Positions 48,257-59,925 of a stretch of 64,000 bases of DNA are shown here, piece after piece. Origin of the DNA: Diaphorobacter aerolatus (GTDB taxonomy: Bacteria > Pseudomonadota > Gammaproteobacteria > Burkholderiales > Burkholderiaceae_C). The stretch is from the NCBI RefSeq assembly GCF_014489535.1, contig NZ_CP060783.1, positions 1,612,001-1,676,000 of the forward strand, given 5' to 3'. Both the position numbers and the translations under genes were made by a program. The notes beneath the pieces were generated by a model. That model saw only the letters and a list, made by a program, of their open reading frames with translations. It had not been told where the DNA came from and made no database searches. Positions within the stretch are counted from its first letter, which is position 1, and each line of letters starts with the position of its first letter.

Positions 48257-49914
48257 ATGACTCAGCAACCCATCGTTGACTACCGCACCGAACCCGCCCG
48301 ATACCGCCACTGGTCCTTCGAGGTCGAAGGCCACACCGCTCGCATGAAGCTCGACATCGCGGAAGACGGCGGCATTCGTCCCGGCTACAAGCTCAAGCTC
48401 AACAGCTACGACCTGGGTGTGGACGTCGAACTGCACGACGCGCTCAACCGCATCCGCTTCGAGCATCCCGAAGTGCGCACGGTGATCGTCACCAGCGGCA
48501 AGGAGCGCATCTTCTGCTCGGGCGCAAACATCTTCATGCTGGGCGTTTCGTCGCATGCATGGAAGGTGAACTTCTGCAAGTTCACCAACGAGACCCGCAA
48601 TGGCATGGAAGACAGCTCGCGGCACAACGGCATCAAGTTCGTCGCGGCGGTGAACGGGGCGTGTGCTGGTGGCGGCTATGAACTCGCGCTTGCCTGCGAT
48701 GACATCGTGCTGATCGACGACCGCTCCTCGTCGGTCTCGCTCCCCGAAGTGCCGCTGCTCGGCGTGCTGCCCGGCACCGGCGGCCTGACGCGCGTGACCG
48801 ACAAGCGTCACGTGCGCAACGATCTGGCCGACATCTTCTGCACCAGCGTCGAAGGCGTGCGCGGGCAACGCGCGCTGGACTGGCGGCTGGTGGACGCCAT
48901 TGCCAAGCCCGCGCAGTTTGCCGACACCGTGAAGCAGCGCGCCGACAGGCTCGCAGAAACAAGCCAGCGCCCCACCAAGGCGCAAGGCATCCAGCTCACG
49001 CGCGTCGAGCGCGAGCAGGACGCAGACAGCCTGCGCTATCGCCACGTGGATGTCGAGATCGATCGCGACAAGCGCACCGCCAGCATCACCGTGAAGGCGC
49101 CACAGGGCGAACAGCCGCAGGGCATCGAGGCCATCGAACGGGCCGGCGCTGCATGGTGGCCGCTCGCCATGGGCCGCGAGTTGGACGACGCCATCTTGCA
49201 CCTGCGCACCAACGAACTGGACATCGGCACCTGGTTGCTCAAAACCGAAGGTGATGCGGCCGCCGTGCTCGCAGCCGATGCCAGCCTGCTTGCGCATCGG
49301 GACCACTGGCTTGTGGCCGAGACCATCGGACTGCTGCGCCGCACGTTCGCGCGCATCGACGTGTCCTCGCGCTCGCTGTTCGCGCTGGTCGAGCCGGGTT
49401 CCTGCTTCGTCGGCATGCTCGCCGAATTCGCATTTGCGGCGGACCGCGCCTACATGCTGGTGCTGCCGGACGAGAGCGACCGCGAACCCAGGATGCAGCT
49501 CGACGAATTCAACTTCGGCCTGCTGCCGCTGGTCAACGGCCAAAGTCGCCTGCAACGCCGCTTCTACGAAGAGGCCGCGCCGCTCGAAGCCATGCGTTTG
49601 GCAAGCGGCAAGCCGTTGTCGGGCGATGAGGCCGCAGCGCTCGGCCTCGTGACCGCGGCACTTGACGACATCGACTGGGAAGACGAAATCCGCATCGCCA
49701 TCGAAGAACGCGCGGCCATGTCTTCCGATGCGCTCACCGGTCTTGAAGCCAATCTGCGTTTCAACGGCAAGGAAAACATGCTCACGCGCATCTTCGGGCG
49801 CCTCTCGGCATGGCAGAACTGGATTTTCATCCGCCCCAACGCCGTCGGCGAAAAGGGCGCACTCAAGCTCTACGGCTCGGGCAGAAGGCCGGGTTCGATT
49901 TCAACCGCGTCTGA
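48257..49914 (+). CDS. boxC: Benzoyl-CoA-dihydrodiol lyase BoxC (frame broken near the end)
   Basis: Opens the ring of 2,3-epoxybenzoyl-CoA (or its dihydrodiol) to 3,4-dehydroadipyl-CoA semialdehyde and formate. A 552-residue crotonase-superfamily enzyme: oxyanion-hole motif AAVNGACAGGGYELALACDD, SLPEVPLLGVLPGTGGLTRV, and a second crotonase-like half. The final residues should read GQKAGFDFNRV, reached by adding one C near 49881; as given, the frame runs on to an unrelated tail. The ATG is at MTQQPIVDYRTEPARYRHWS. BoxR-type sites lie upstream, and boxB follows 39 bases later. Confidence 0.95.
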
Positions 49915-49953
49915 CTCGCAGCAATCCATCCATTTTTCAAGGAGGCAAGAGAG

Positions 49954-51380
49954 ATGAGCACGATCGACTACAACGTCAAGATCCCCAACAACGTGGACCT
50001 GAGCGGCGACCGCACCCTGCAGCGTGCACTCGAGAGCTGGCAGCCGAATTTCATCCGCTGGTGGGACGACGTGGGCCCGAGGGCTCGACCCACTACGACG
50101 TCTACCTGCGCACCGCCGTCAGCGTCGATCCCCAGGGCTGGGCGCAGTTCGGCTACGTGAAGATGCGCGACTACCGCTGGGGCGTGTTCCTCAACCCGGC
50201 GGAGCAGGATCGCAGCATCCATTTTGGCGATCACAAGGGCGAGCGCGCATGGCAGGAAGTGCCCGGAGAACACCGCGCCAACCTGCGGCGCATCATCGTC
50301 ACGCAGGGCGACACCGAGCCCGCATCGGTGGAGCAGCAACGCCATCTCGGCCTGACGGCCCCGTCGCTCTACGACCTGCGCAACCTGTTTCAGGTGAACG
50401 TCGAGGAAGGCCGCCACCTGTGGGCCATGGTCTACCTGCTGCACAAGTACTTCGGGCGCGATGGCCGCGAAGAGGCCGAGGCGCTGCTCGAACGCCAATC
50501 GGGCGACGAAAACAACCCACGCATTCTGGGCGCTTTCAACGAGAAGACGCCCGACTGGCTGGCGTTCTTCATGTTCACCTATTTCACCGACCGTGACGGG
50601 AAATTCCAGCTCGCCGCGCTGGCCGAGAGCGCCTTCGATCCGCTGGCACGCACGACCAGGTTCATGCTGACCGAAGAAGCGCACCACATGTTCGTCGGCG
50701 AGTCCGGGGTCTCGCGCGTGCTGCAACGCACCTGCCAGGTGATGAACGAACTCAGGACCGATGAGGTGAACAAGCTGCGGGCGGCCGGCGTGATCGATCT
50801 GCCCACGATCCAGCGCTACCTCAACTTCCACTACAGCGTGACCATCGACCTGTTCGGCGCCGACCAGTCGAGCAACGCCGCCACGTTCTACAGCTCGGGC
50901 CTCAAGGGGCGCTATGAAGAGGGCAAGCGCACGGACGATCACGCATTGCACGACCAGACCTACCAGGTGCTCGAAGTCGTCGACGGCAAGCTCCAGCAGA
51001 AGGAGGTTGCGATGCTCAATGCGCTCAACGAGGTGCTGCGCGACGACTACATCAAGGACTCGAACGCGGGCGTCGCGCGCTGGAACAAGGTCATGGAAAA
51101 GGCCGGCATCGACTTTCGCCTGATCGTTCCGCACAAGGCGTTCAATCGCCAGATCGGCGCACTCGCGGGTGTGCTCATCAGCCCAGATGGCCGTCCCGTG
51201 ACACAGCAGGAATGGGCGTCACGCAGGAACGAATGGCTGCCCACCGACGACGACCGTGTGTTCGTCGCATCGCTGATGAAGCAATGCCTTGAGCCCGGCA
51301 AGTTCGCCGGCTGGATTGCGCCACCGGTCATGGGCATCAACCGGCAACCGGTCGATTTTGACTACGTGAAGTTCAACTGA
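49954..51380 (+). CDS. boxB: Benzoyl-CoA oxygenase component B, BoxB (frame broken)
   Basis: Di-iron epoxidase that turns benzoyl-CoA into 2,3-epoxybenzoyl-CoA. About 475 residues. MSTIDYNVKIPNNVDLSGDR is followed by a break in GPEGSTHYDVYLRTAVSVDP, where one C is missing near 50076. Iron ligand motifs are in NVEEGRHLWAMVYLLHKYF and LTEEAHHMFVGESG. An AGGAGG-type ribosome-binding site precedes the ATG. It works with BoxA, the reductase encoded next. Confidence 0.95.
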
Positions 51381-51434
51381 CCGGCCACGAATGCACGAGC
51401 GCGGCGCTCCAGCCGCCGCAAGGAGACGAGCAAG

Positions 51435-52751
51435 ATGACAAGCACCACGCTGATCGCCAACGGCATCCTGAACCAGCATCTGATCGATCCCGAAATCTGC
51501 ATTCGCTGCAACACCTGCGAGGCCACCTGCCCCATCGATGCCATCACGCATGACGACACCAACTACGTGGTCATGGCCGACAAGTGCAATGGCTGCATGG
51601 ACTGCATCTCGCCCTGCCCCACGGGAGCCATCGACAACTGGCGCAAGATGCCCGCAACAGAACCCTACACGCTCGCCCAGCAATACGGCTGGGAGGTGCT
51701 GCCCGATGAGCTTTCCGCGGACCAGCTTGCACAGGCCGCGCAGCAGGGCGATGCGGGGACCGGGCATGCCGAGGAGGAAGAAGACCTGAGCCAGGCCAAG
51801 GCCGTGATTGCGGCGGCGGTGGTGAGCAGCGCCGCCAGCGCCGACGAAGTGTTCCGCGCTGCGGCCTATGGCGCAAGCGTTCCGCCGTGGTCCGCGGCGC
51901 ACGCCTACACCAACCTGCATGGCCCGAAAAACCCCGTCACGGCGACCGTGGCCGGCAATCTCAATTGCACCGAAGCGGGCTTTGACAACGAGACGCACCA
52001 TATCGTGCTCGACTTCGGTGCCATGCCCTTCCCGGTGCTGGAAGGCCAGTCCATCGGGGTCATCGCGCCGGGTGTCGATGCGAGCGGCAGGCCGCACATG
52101 GCGCGCCAATACTCCGTCGCCAGCGCGCGCAACGGCGAACGTCCCGGCTACAACAATCTCGCGCTGACCGTGAAGCGCGTCACCCAGGATCACGACGGCA
52201 AGCCGGTGCGCGGCGTGGCCAGCAACTACCTGTGCGATCTGCGGGTGGGCGACACGGTGCAGGTGATCGGCCCGTTCGGGCATTCGTTCCTGATGCCCAA
52301 CCATCCGCGCTCGCACATCGTGATGATCTGCACCGGCACCGGCAGTGCTCCGATGCGCGCGATGACCGAGTGGCGTCGCCGCTTGCGCAAGAGCGGCAAG
52401 TTTGACGGTGGCAAGCTGATGTTGTTCTTTGGCGCACGCACCCCGCAGGAGCTGCCTTACTTCGGCCCGCTACAGAACCTGCCCAAGGATTTCATCGACA
52501 ACAATTTCGCGTTCTCGCGCGTGGCGGGACAACCCAGACGCTATGTGCAGGACGTGATCCGCGAGCGCGCGACCGATCTCGTCGAGCTGCTGCGCGACGA
52601 GCACACGCACATCTATGTCTGCGGCCTCAAGAGCATGGAGGAAGGCGTGGTGCTGGCGCTGCGCGACGTGATGGTTCAGGCCGGCATGGATTGGGAGAGC
52701 AGCGCGGCACGCTTTAAGCAGCAGGGCCGCCTGCATCTCGAAACCTACTGA
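51435..52751 (+). CDS. boxA: Benzoyl-CoA oxygenase component A, BoxA (reductase)
   Basis: NADPH-dependent reductase that feeds electrons to BoxB. A 438-residue protein with two N-terminal 4Fe-4S sites ([12 protein letters not shown] and [12 protein letters not shown]), then an FAD domain ([18 protein letters not shown]) and an NADP domain of ferredoxin-reductase type ([33 protein letters not shown]). It is complete. Gene order boxC-boxB-boxA matches other beta-proteobacterial box clusters; no boxD aldehyde dehydrogenase or boxZ follows within the window. Confidence 0.96.
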   Translation: MTSTTLIANGILNQHLIDPEICIRCNTCEATCPIDAITHDDTNYVVMADKCNGCMDCISPCPTGAIDNWRKMPATEPYTLAQQYGWEVLPDELSADQLAQAAQQGDAGTGHAEEEEDLSQAKAVIAAAVVSSAASADEVFRAAAYGASVPPWSAAHAYTNLHGPKNPVTATVAGNLNCTEAGFDNETHHIVLDFGAMPFPVLEGQSIGVIAPGVDASGRPHMARQYSVASARNGERPGYNNLALTVKRVTQDHDGKPVRGVASNYLCDLRVGDTVQVIGPFGHSFLMPNHPRSHIVMICTGTGSAPMRAMTEWRRRLRKSGKFDGGKLMLFFGARTPQELPYFGPLQNLPKDFIDNNFAFSRVAGQPRRYVQDVIRERATDLVELLRDEHTHIYVCGLKSMEEGVVLALRDVMVQAGMDWESSAARFKQQGRLHLETY

Positions 52752-52764
52752 GGCGCGCTGTGTC

Positions 52765-53325
52765 CTAATTGACCAGCAGGCGCGACGACTTCGGCACGTG
52801 CGCCATCAGAAATTCCATCTGGTCCGCGAGAATCCGGCGATTGCGCAGGATGAAGTCTTCCCAGAGGCTTGGCACATAGGGCGTATAGAGCAACGGCATG
52901 TGCGCCTGCTCGGGCGTGCGCGGGCCCTTGCGGTGGTTGCAGGGGCGGCAGGCGGTGACCACGTTCATCCAGTGGTCCTGGCCATTGCGTGCAAACGGCA
53001 CAATGTGCTCGCGCGTCAGCACGTCTTCGTGGAAATGTCCGCCGCAGTAGGCGCAGACGTTGCGGTCGCGAAGGAACAGCTTGCTGTTGGAGAGCGTGGG
53101 CTTGAGATCGAACGGGTCGATGGCCGGAACGCCCTTGGTGCCGATGATGCTGCTGACGGTGATCTGCGACTGCTCGCCCGTGACCGCATTGTGGCCGCCG
53201 CGAAACAGTGCCACCTGCGCGCCGAGTTCCCAGCGCACTTCACCGGCCGCGTAGTGGGTCACCGCCTGTTCGAGCGACACCCACGATTGCGGCAAACCCT
53301 GGGCCGAGAGCTTCAACACCTTCAC
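52765..53325 (-). CDS. HNH endonuclease family protein
   Basis: A 186-residue protein with a central HNH nuclease motif: RNVCAYCGGHFHEDVLTREH, then IVPFARNGQDHWMNVVTACR and PCNHRKGPRTPEQ, where the Cys pairs should bind zinc and the His/Asn form the active site. The GTG start was chosen because AGGAGG lies six bases upstream and the family begins VKVLKLSAQGLPQSW. It is convergent with boxA. Homologues are common single genes in Comamonadaceae with unknown role; there are no phage or restriction genes nearby. Confidence 0.85.
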   Translation of the reverse strand: MKVLKLSAQGLPQSWVSLEQAVTHYAAGEVRWELGAQVALFRGGHNAVTGEQSQITVSSIIGTKGVPAIDPFDLKPTLSNSKLFLRDRNVCAYCGGHFHEDVLTREHIVPFARNGQDHWMNVVTACRPCNHRKGPRTPEQAHMPLLYTPYVPSLWEDFILRNRRILADQMEFLMAHVPKSSRLLVN

Positions 53326-53533
53326 CACACGCCTCCTGTACCGTTGAAAAACAAGATTCGGAACGCAGATAACAAGTGCCGGACCGGCCAGGGATCGCGG
53401 GCTTGGACGATCGATTCGCGCGGAAGATCCCTTGGCGGCAGCCGACTGACACACAATATACTCTTTTCGTGACGAAATGGCGTCTTTTGGCCTCTGCGTG
53501 GTCACCAAACGCTATCAAAAGAAAAGTGAAACG

Positions 53534-54579
53534 ATGAAAATCTTCCGAGGCCTGCATCACCCTGGTGTTGCCGACGCGTGTGCCCTGACCATCGGCAATT
53601 TCGATGGCGTGCATCGCGGGCACCAGGCCATGCTGGCTCTGCTCAACAACGAGGCCCGCCAGCGCGGCGTGGTCAGTTGCGTGCTCACGTTCGAGCCCCA
53701 TCCGCGCGACTATTTCGCGGGTCGGCTGAACAAGCCCGAGCTAGCGCCCGCGCGCATCGGCACCTTGCGCGACAAGCTCTGCGAGCTGGCCGAATGCGGG
53801 GTGCAGCAGACCATCGTGCTGCCGTTCAACGAGCGGCTGGCGAGCCAGTCGCCGACGGCGTTCATCGAAGACGTCATCCAGAAAGGTCTGGGTGCGCGCT
53901 ACGTGCTGGTGGGCGACGATTTCCGCTTCGGCGCAAAGCGCGCGGGCGACTACGCGATGCTTGACGCCGCCGGTCGCGAACGCGGCTTCGACGTCGCTCG
54001 CATGAACAGCTATGAGGTGCACGGGCTGCGCGTGTCGAGTTCGGCCGTGCGCGACGCGCTCGCCAAGGCCGATCTGGTCGAGGCTGCACGCCTGCTCGGT
54101 CGTCCCTATTCCATCTCGGGCCATGTGGTGCATGGGCGCAAGCTCGGTCGTCAACTGGGCACATCTGCCGCCATCGGCCCCGATCAGGACGGATTTCGCA
54201 CGCTCAACCTGCGTTTCAAGCACTGGAAACCCGCGGCCAGCGGCATTTTTGCCGTCGCGGTCCATGGTCTCGCGGACCATTCGTTGCCCGGCGTGGCCAA
54301 CCTTGGCGTGCGTCCATCGGTCGATCCCGATGACGTGAACGGCGGACGCGTGCTTCTGGAGACGCATTGCCTCGAATGGCCCGCCCATCTCGGGCCGAAG
54401 GGGCATACGGTAAAATCGTCCGTGTGGAACTCCTGCACAAACTGCACGACGAGCTGAAGTACGACAGCCTCGCCGCCCTGACCGCTGGCATCGCCAAGGA
54501 TTGCGATGATGCGCGCGCGTTCTTTGCGGCTTCCACGCATGCCGAAACCCGGCGTCAGACCACACGCGACCGAATTTGA
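53534..54579 (+). CDS. ribF: Bifunctional riboflavin kinase/FAD synthetase (frame broken near the end)
   Basis: Converts riboflavin to FMN and then FAD. The N-terminal FAD-synthetase half has ALTIGNFDGVHRGHQAMLAL and VGDDFRFGAKRAGDY; the C-terminal riboflavin-kinase half has YSISGHVVHGRKLGRQLGT and VANLGVRPSVD. The frame is lost after LEWPAHLG; one G added near 54392 continues it as AEGAYGKIVRVELLHKLHDE to the stop, 348 residues. It heads ribF-ileS-lspA, a conserved order. The start is the ATG of MKIFRGLHHPGVADACAL. Confidence 0.93.
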
Positions 54580-54669
54580 CGCTCACGCCGTCACCGTCCC
54601 GCCGTATCCTCGTATTCCAGGCTCCGTTCCCGCCACGGAGCCTGCATGCTTTCTTGAAGATTCCAGCCC

Positions 54670-57531
54670 ATGTCCGATAAACAGCAAGCCACGACCGCGT
54701 CCGACAAAACGGACTACCGCAAGACCCTGAACCTGCCCGATACCCCCTTCCCGATGCGCGGCGATCTGCCCAAGCGCGAGCCGGGCTGGGTCAAGCAATG
54801 GCAGGACGAAGGTGTCTACAAGAAACTGCGCGATGCCCGTTGCGGCGCGCCCAAGTTCATCCTGCACGACGGCCCGCCATATGCCAACGGCCAGCTTCAC
54901 ATCGGCCACGCGGTCAACAAGATCCTGAAGGACATGATCACCAAGAGCCGCCAGCTCGAAGGCTTTGACGCGCTCTACGTGCCGGGCTGGGATTGCCACG
55001 GCCTGCCCATCGAGAACGCCATCGAGAAGCTGCACGGGCGCAATCTGCCGCGCGACGAGATGCAGGCCAAAAGCCGCGCCTTCGCGACCGAGCAGATCGC
55101 TCAGCAGATGGTCGATTTCGAGCGCCTCGGCGTGATCGGCGACTGGGAAAATCCATACAAGACCATGAACTACGCGAACGAGGCGGGCGAGCTGCGCGCC
55201 TTGAAACGCGTGATGGAGCGCGGTTTCGTCTACCGTGGTCTCAAGCCCGTGTACTGGTGCTTTGACTGCGGCTCGTCACTAGCCGAGTTCGAGATCGAAT
55301 ACCAGGACAAGAAGAGCAACACGCTCGACGTGATGTTCAAGGCGCACGACCCGGCGCGCCTGGCCGCCGCATTCGGCCTGCCCGCGCTCAACAAGGATGC
55401 GTTCATCGTCATCTGGACCACCACCGCGTGGACCATCCCCGCCAATCAGGCGCTGAACCTGAACCCCGAGCTGAACTACGCGCTGGTCGATACCGAGCGC
55501 GGTCTGCTGATCGTCGCCGAGACGCTGGTCGAGGACACCATGAAGCGCTGGGGCCTCGACGGCAAGGTGCTCGCGTTGGCGCAGGGCAGCAAGCTCGATG
55601 CGCTGGAGTTCGAGCATCCGCTCTACGACGTCGATGCGGGCTACAAGCGCCTGTCGCCGGTGTATCTGGCCGACTACGCGACGGCCACCGATGGCACGGG
55701 TATTGTTCACTCCGCGCCCGCCTATGGTCTCGACGACTTCAACTCCTGCATCGCGCATGGCATGAAGCTCGACGAGATCCTCAATCCCGTGCAGGGCAAC
55801 GGCACCTACGCGGCGGACTTCCCGCTGTTCGGCGGCCTGCATATCTGGAAGGCCGTGCCGGTGATTCTCGAGGCGCTGGACAAGGCCGGCCGACTGCTGA
55901 ACACCACGGTCATCACCCACAGCTATCCGCATTGCTGGCGCCACAAGACGCCGGTGATCTACCGCGCCGCAGCGCAGTGGTTCATCCGCATGGATGAAGG
56001 CGAAGGCGTGTTCACCAAAGTCGGCGACAAGCCCGAGAAAACGCTGCGCCAGATCGCGCTCGAAGCCATCGACCACACCGGTTTCTACCCGGAAAACGGC
56101 CGCACGCGATTGCGCGACATGATCGCCCATCGTCCCGACTGGTGCATCTCGCGCCAGCGTAGCTGGGGCGTGCCGATCCCGTTCTTCCTGCACAAGGATT
56201 CGGGCGAACTGCATCCGCGCACCATGGAAATCCTCGACCAGGCCGTCGGCATCGTCGAGCAAGGCGGCATCGAGGCCTGGAGCCGCGTGACGGCCGAGGA
56301 AATCCTCGGCGAAAAGGAAGCCGCCGAATACACCAAGAGCACCGACATCCTCGAAGTCTGGTTCGATTCCGGCTCGACCTTCTGGCATGTGATGCGCGGC
56401 ACGCACCACACCATGCACCACGACGTGGGGCCAGAGGCCGATCTGTACCTCGAAGGCCACGACCAGCATCGCGGCTGGTTCCATTCGTCGCTGCTGCTCG
56501 CCTCCGCCATCTATGGCCGCGCGCCGTACAAGGGCCTGCTCACGCACGGCTTCACCGTGGACGGCCAGGGCAAGAAGATGAGCAAGTCGCTCGGCAACAC
56601 AGTTTCGCCGCAGGAAGTGAGCGGCAAGCTCGGCGCGGAAATCATCCGCCTGTGGTGCGCTTCGACCGATTATTCGGGCGACCTCGCCATCGACGACAAG
56701 ATCCTCGCCCGCGTGGTCGATTCGTATCGCCGCATCCGCAACACGCTGCGTTTCCTGCTGGCCAACGTGAGCGACTTCGATGCCGCCACGCATGCCGTGC
56801 CATTCGACGACCTGCTCGAGATCGACCGCTACGCGCTGACCCGCGCGGCCGCGCTGCAGCAGGAAATCCTCGCGCACTACAAGGTGTACGAATTCCACCC
56901 GGTGGTCGCCAAGGTGCAGTTGTACTGTTCGGAAGACCTCGGAGGTTTTTACCTCGACGTGCTCAAGGACCGCCTCTACACCACGGCCGAGAACAGCCAC
57001 GCGCGCCGCAGCGCGCAGACCGCGCTGCACCAGATCACGCATGCGATGCTGCGCTGGATGGCGCCGTTCCTGTCGTTCACCGCCGAAGAGGCGTGGAAGC
57101 TGTTCGGCAGTTCCGAGACCATCTTCCTCGAAACCTACGGCACCATCCCCGCGGGCGACGAGGCGATGAGCGCGAAGTGGGAGCGCATCCGCGCCATCCG
57201 CGACGTGGTGAACAAGGAAATCGAGACCGTGCGCGCAAGCGGCGCGTTGGGCTCGTCACTGCAGGCCGAGATCGTGCTCACGGCCGCTGCTGAAGACCAC
57301 GCGTTGCTGGCTTCGCTCGGCGCCGATCTCAAGTTTGCGCTGATCGTCTCCAAGGTCGAACTCAAGGCAGGCGATGCGCTCGGCGTCCGGGTGAGGCCCT
57401 CGCCCGACACCAAGTGTGATCGCTGCTGGCACTACCAGAGCGACGTGGGCAGCAACAGCGAACACCCAACGCTGTGCGGCCGTTGCGTGAGCAACCTCTA
57501 CGGCGCCGGTGAAAACCGGGCGTTCGTCTGA
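54670..57531 (+). CDS. ileS: Isoleucyl-tRNA synthetase
   Basis: A 953-residue class I synthetase. It has the HIGH signature ([18 protein letters not shown]), the editing domain with [16 protein letters not shown], the KMSKS loop ([17 protein letters not shown]), and a C-terminal zinc finger with [12 protein letters not shown] and [11 protein letters not shown]. All are in frame, so this is the standard bacterial IleRS. It lies between ribF and lspA and starts 90 bases after ribF; lspA begins two bases after its stop. Confidence 0.97.
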   Translation: MSDKQQATTASDKTDYRKTLNLPDTPFPMRGDLPKREPGWVKQWQDEGVYKKLRDARCGAPKFILHDGPPYANGQLHIGHAVNKILKDMITKSRQLEGFDALYVPGWDCHGLPIENAIEKLHGRNLPRDEMQAKSRAFATEQIAQQMVDFERLGVIGDWENPYKTMNYANEAGELRALKRVMERGFVYRGLKPVYWCFDCGSSLAEFEIEYQDKKSNTLDVMFKAHDPARLAAAFGLPALNKDAFIVIWTTTAWTIPANQALNLNPELNYALVDTERGLLIVAETLVEDTMKRWGLDGKVLALAQGSKLDALEFEHPLYDVDAGYKRLSPVYLADYATATDGTGIVHSAPAYGLDDFNSCIAHGMKLDEILNPVQGNGTYAADFPLFGGLHIWKAVPVILEALDKAGRLLNTTVITHSYPHCWRHKTPVIYRAAAQWFIRMDEGEGVFTKVGDKPEKTLRQIALEAIDHTGFYPENGRTRLRDMIAHRPDWCISRQRSWGVPIPFFLHKDSGELHPRTMEILDQAVGIVEQGGIEAWSRVTAEEILGEKEAAEYTKSTDILEVWFDSGSTFWHVMRGTHHTMHHDVGPEADLYLEGHDQHRGWFHSSLLLASAIYGRAPYKGLLTHGFTVDGQGKKMSKSLGNTVSPQEVSGKLGAEIIRLWCASTDYSGDLAIDDKILARVVDSYRRIRNTLRFLLANVSDFDAATHAVPFDDLLEIDRYALTRAAALQQEILAHYKVYEFHPVVAKVQLYCSEDLGGFYLDVLKDRLYTTAENSHARRSAQTALHQITHAMLRWMAPFLSFTAEEAWKLFGSSETIFLETYGTIPAGDEAMSAKWERIRAIRDVVNKEIETVRASGALGSSLQAEIVLTAAAEDHALLASLGADLKFALIVSKVELKAGDALGVRVRPSPDTKCDRCWHYQSDVGSNSEHPTLCGRCVSNLYGAGENRAFV

Positions 57532-57533
57532 AC

Positions 57534-58034
57534 ATGGCGCGCGGCTCCAGCTCCGGCAACAAAGCAAGCATCTGGCCCTGGCTCGCTTGGGCCGTGGTGA
57601 TCTTTCTTGCAGACCAGTTCACGAAGGTGTTGATCCTCGGCTACTACAAGCTGGGCGACGCCACCTACATCACGAGCTTTTTCAACATCGTTCGTGCACA
57701 CAACACCGGCGCCGCCTTCAGCTTCCTCGCGAACGCGGGCGGCTGGCAGCGCTGGGTGTTCACCGGCATCGGCCTTGCGGCGGCCATCTTCATCATCTGG
57801 CAGTTGCGCGCGCATCCGGGCCAGAAGCTGTTCGCGTTCTCGCTGTCCAGCATTCTCGGCGGCGCGATCGGCAACGTGGTGGATCGCCTGCAACACGGCT
57901 ACGTGGTGGATTTTCTCGATTTCCATCTGGGTGGCCGGCACTTCCCTGCATTCAATATTGCGGACAGCGCGATCACCATCGGTGCGATCTGCCTGATTCT
58001 CGATGAACTGCTCAGAGTGAAGCGAAGCAAGTAG
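57534..58034 (+). CDS. lspA: Lipoprotein signal peptidase II
   Basis: Inner-membrane aspartic protease that removes signal peptides from prolipoproteins. A 166-residue protein with four membrane segments; the catalytic Asp residues are in [20 protein letters not shown] and [33 protein letters not shown] is also typical. The start follows ileS by two bases. A hairpin terminator follows, ending the ribF-ileS-lspA operon. Confidence 0.96.
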   Translation: MARGSSSGNKASIWPWLAWAVVIFLADQFTKVLILGYYKLGDATYITSFFNIVRAHNTGAAFSFLANAGGWQRWVFTGIGLAAAIFIIWQLRAHPGQKLFAFSLSSILGGAIGNVVDRLQHGYVVDFLDFHLGGRHFPAFNIADSAITIGAICLILDELLRVKRSK

Positions 58035-58068
58035 CGCACAACGCGTCATCAGCTTTTCCAAGGATCCA

Positions 58069-58103
58069 GGGCGACGGTGTGATTTCACCGTCGCCCTTTT
58101 TCA
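58069..58103 (+). terminator. Rho-independent terminator after lspA
   Basis: AGGGCGACGGTG pairs perfectly with CACCGTCGCCCT around six bases, followed by TTTT. Confidence 0.9.
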
Positions 58104-58285
58104 TGACGCTTACGTGGTGCTGCACTCACTGCTTCGGGCAGCGCGCACCGGAGCACATGGCGGGTTAAGACTGGCGATGTCATTTGAATTGCCGGTACAC
58201 GCCGGGCATGGTCACACAATGCCGTCGCTCGCTGACCGGGCGATGTGCAGGCAGGTTCCTGGCAACTGCCGTCTCTGCGAAATAG

Positions 58286-58319
58286 AAAAACCCCCGCACC
58301 TTTCGATGCGGGGGTTTTT
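58286..58319 (-). terminator. Terminator downstream of tctA
   Basis: AAAAACCCCCGCA pairs perfectly with TGCGGGGGTTTTT; placed to end the leftward tctBA transcript. The other ~260 bases between the lspA terminator and tctA show no gene. Confidence 0.88.
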
Positions 58320-58398
58320 ATTCCGGTGTTGCGTTGCGGTGTGATTGACTGATTGATTTATTGCGTAATCAACAACCTGCATCCACCACCATCCGTCA

Positions 58399-59909
58399 CT
58401 ACTCTTCCACGAAGGCTTCCTCGCGCTTCTTGCTCACTGCGGGCAGCAGCACGATGATCAGCAGCAGCAGCGCGGCCGCCAGCAGACCGGCGGAGATCGG
58501 ACGCGTGACGAACACGCTCCAGTCACCACGCGAGAGCAGCAGCGCACGGCGCAGGTTTTCTTCCATCATCGGGCCCAGGATGAAGCCCAGCAGCAGCGGT
58601 GCGGGCTCCACACCGAGCTTGTAGAACATGTAGCCGATGAAACCAAAGATACCCACAAGCCACACGTCGAACGTGTTGTTGTTGGTGGAGTACACGCCAA
58701 TCGCGCAGAACAGCACGATGGACGGGAACAGCCAGCGGTAAGGCACGGTCAGCAGTTTGATCCACATGCCGATCAGCGGCAGATTCAGAATGACCAGCAT
58801 GGCGTTACCGATCCACATCGAAGCGATCAGACCCCAGAAGAGTTCCGGGTTGCTCGTCATCACCTGTGGACCAGGCTGGATGTTGTGGATCGTCATCGCA
58901 CCCACCATCAGCGCCATCACGGCGTTCGGTGGAATACCGAGCGTCAGCAGCGGAATGAACGAGGTCTGCGAACCGGCGTTGTTGGCGGACTCGGGAGCGG
59001 CTACGCCACGGATATTGCCCTGGCCGAACGGCACTTCACCGGGCTTGAGCTTGGTCTTCTTCTCGATGGTGTAAGCAGCGAACGCGGACAGCAGCGCGCC
59101 GCCACCGGGCAGGATACCGAGCGCGGAACCCAGAGCCGTACCACGGATCATCGCAGGCAGCATGCGCTTGAAGTCTTCCTTCGTCGGGAACAGGCCTTGC
59201 ACCTTGGCGGTGAACACTTCGCGCTCATCGTCGGATTTCGACAGGTTGGCAATGATTTCGCCGTAGCCGAACACACCCATGGCGATCACGACGAAGTTGA
59301 TGCCGTCGGTCAGTTCAGGAATGTCGAACGAGTAGCGGGCCACACCCGAGTTCACGTCGGTACCCACCAGCCCGAGGAGCAGGCCCAGCACGATCATGCC
59401 AACGGCCTTGAGCAGCGAACCCGAAGCCAGCACCACGGCACCGATCAGGCCCAGCACCATCAGCGAGAAGTATTCGGCAGGGCCGAACTTGAACGCCACT
59501 TCGGTCAGCGGAGGCGCGAAGGCAGCCAGAATCAGCGTACCCACGCAACCCGCGAAGAACGAACCGATACCGGCAGCAGCCAGCGCCGGTCCTGCGCGTC
59601 CCTTGCGAGCCATCTGGTAGCCGTCGATCACGGTCACCACCGAAGACGATTCGCCTGGCAGATTCACCAGAATGGCGGTGGTCGAACCACCGTATTGCGC
59701 GCCGTAATAAATACCGGCCAACATGATCAGCGCGGCCACGGGGGCAGCGCGTAGGTTGCGGGCAGCAGCATCGCGATGGTGGCCACAGGGCCCACGCCAG
59801 GCAACACGCCGATCAGGGTACCCAGCAGACAGCCGACAAAGCAGTAAATCAGGTTCTGAAACGTGAAGGCTACGCCAAAGCCCATCGACAAGTGTTCAAT
59901 AAGTTCCAT
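58399..59909 (-). CDS. tctA: Tripartite tricarboxylate transporter large membrane protein TctA (frame broken)
   Basis: A 503-residue, about 12-segment permease of the TTT family that imports citrate or other organic acids. The N-terminal piece (IYCFVGCLLGTLIGVLPGVG, ending ATYALPP) is separated by one lost base near 59741 from the rest (AALIMLAGIYYGAQYGGSTT onwards), which has the family motif GVLPGVGP duplicated as GSALGILPGGGALLSAF. It follows tctB by about 16 bases. No periplasmic TctC gene is found next to it. Substrate unknown. Confidence 0.92.
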
Positions 59910-59925
59910 GGTCCAGTCTCTCCAA

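Noticed and set aside
49662-51380. A start for boxB inside the end of boxC
   Set aside because: That long frame is an artefact of the missing base in boxB; the real start, with a ribosome-binding site and the MSTIDYNVKIP sequence, is downstream.
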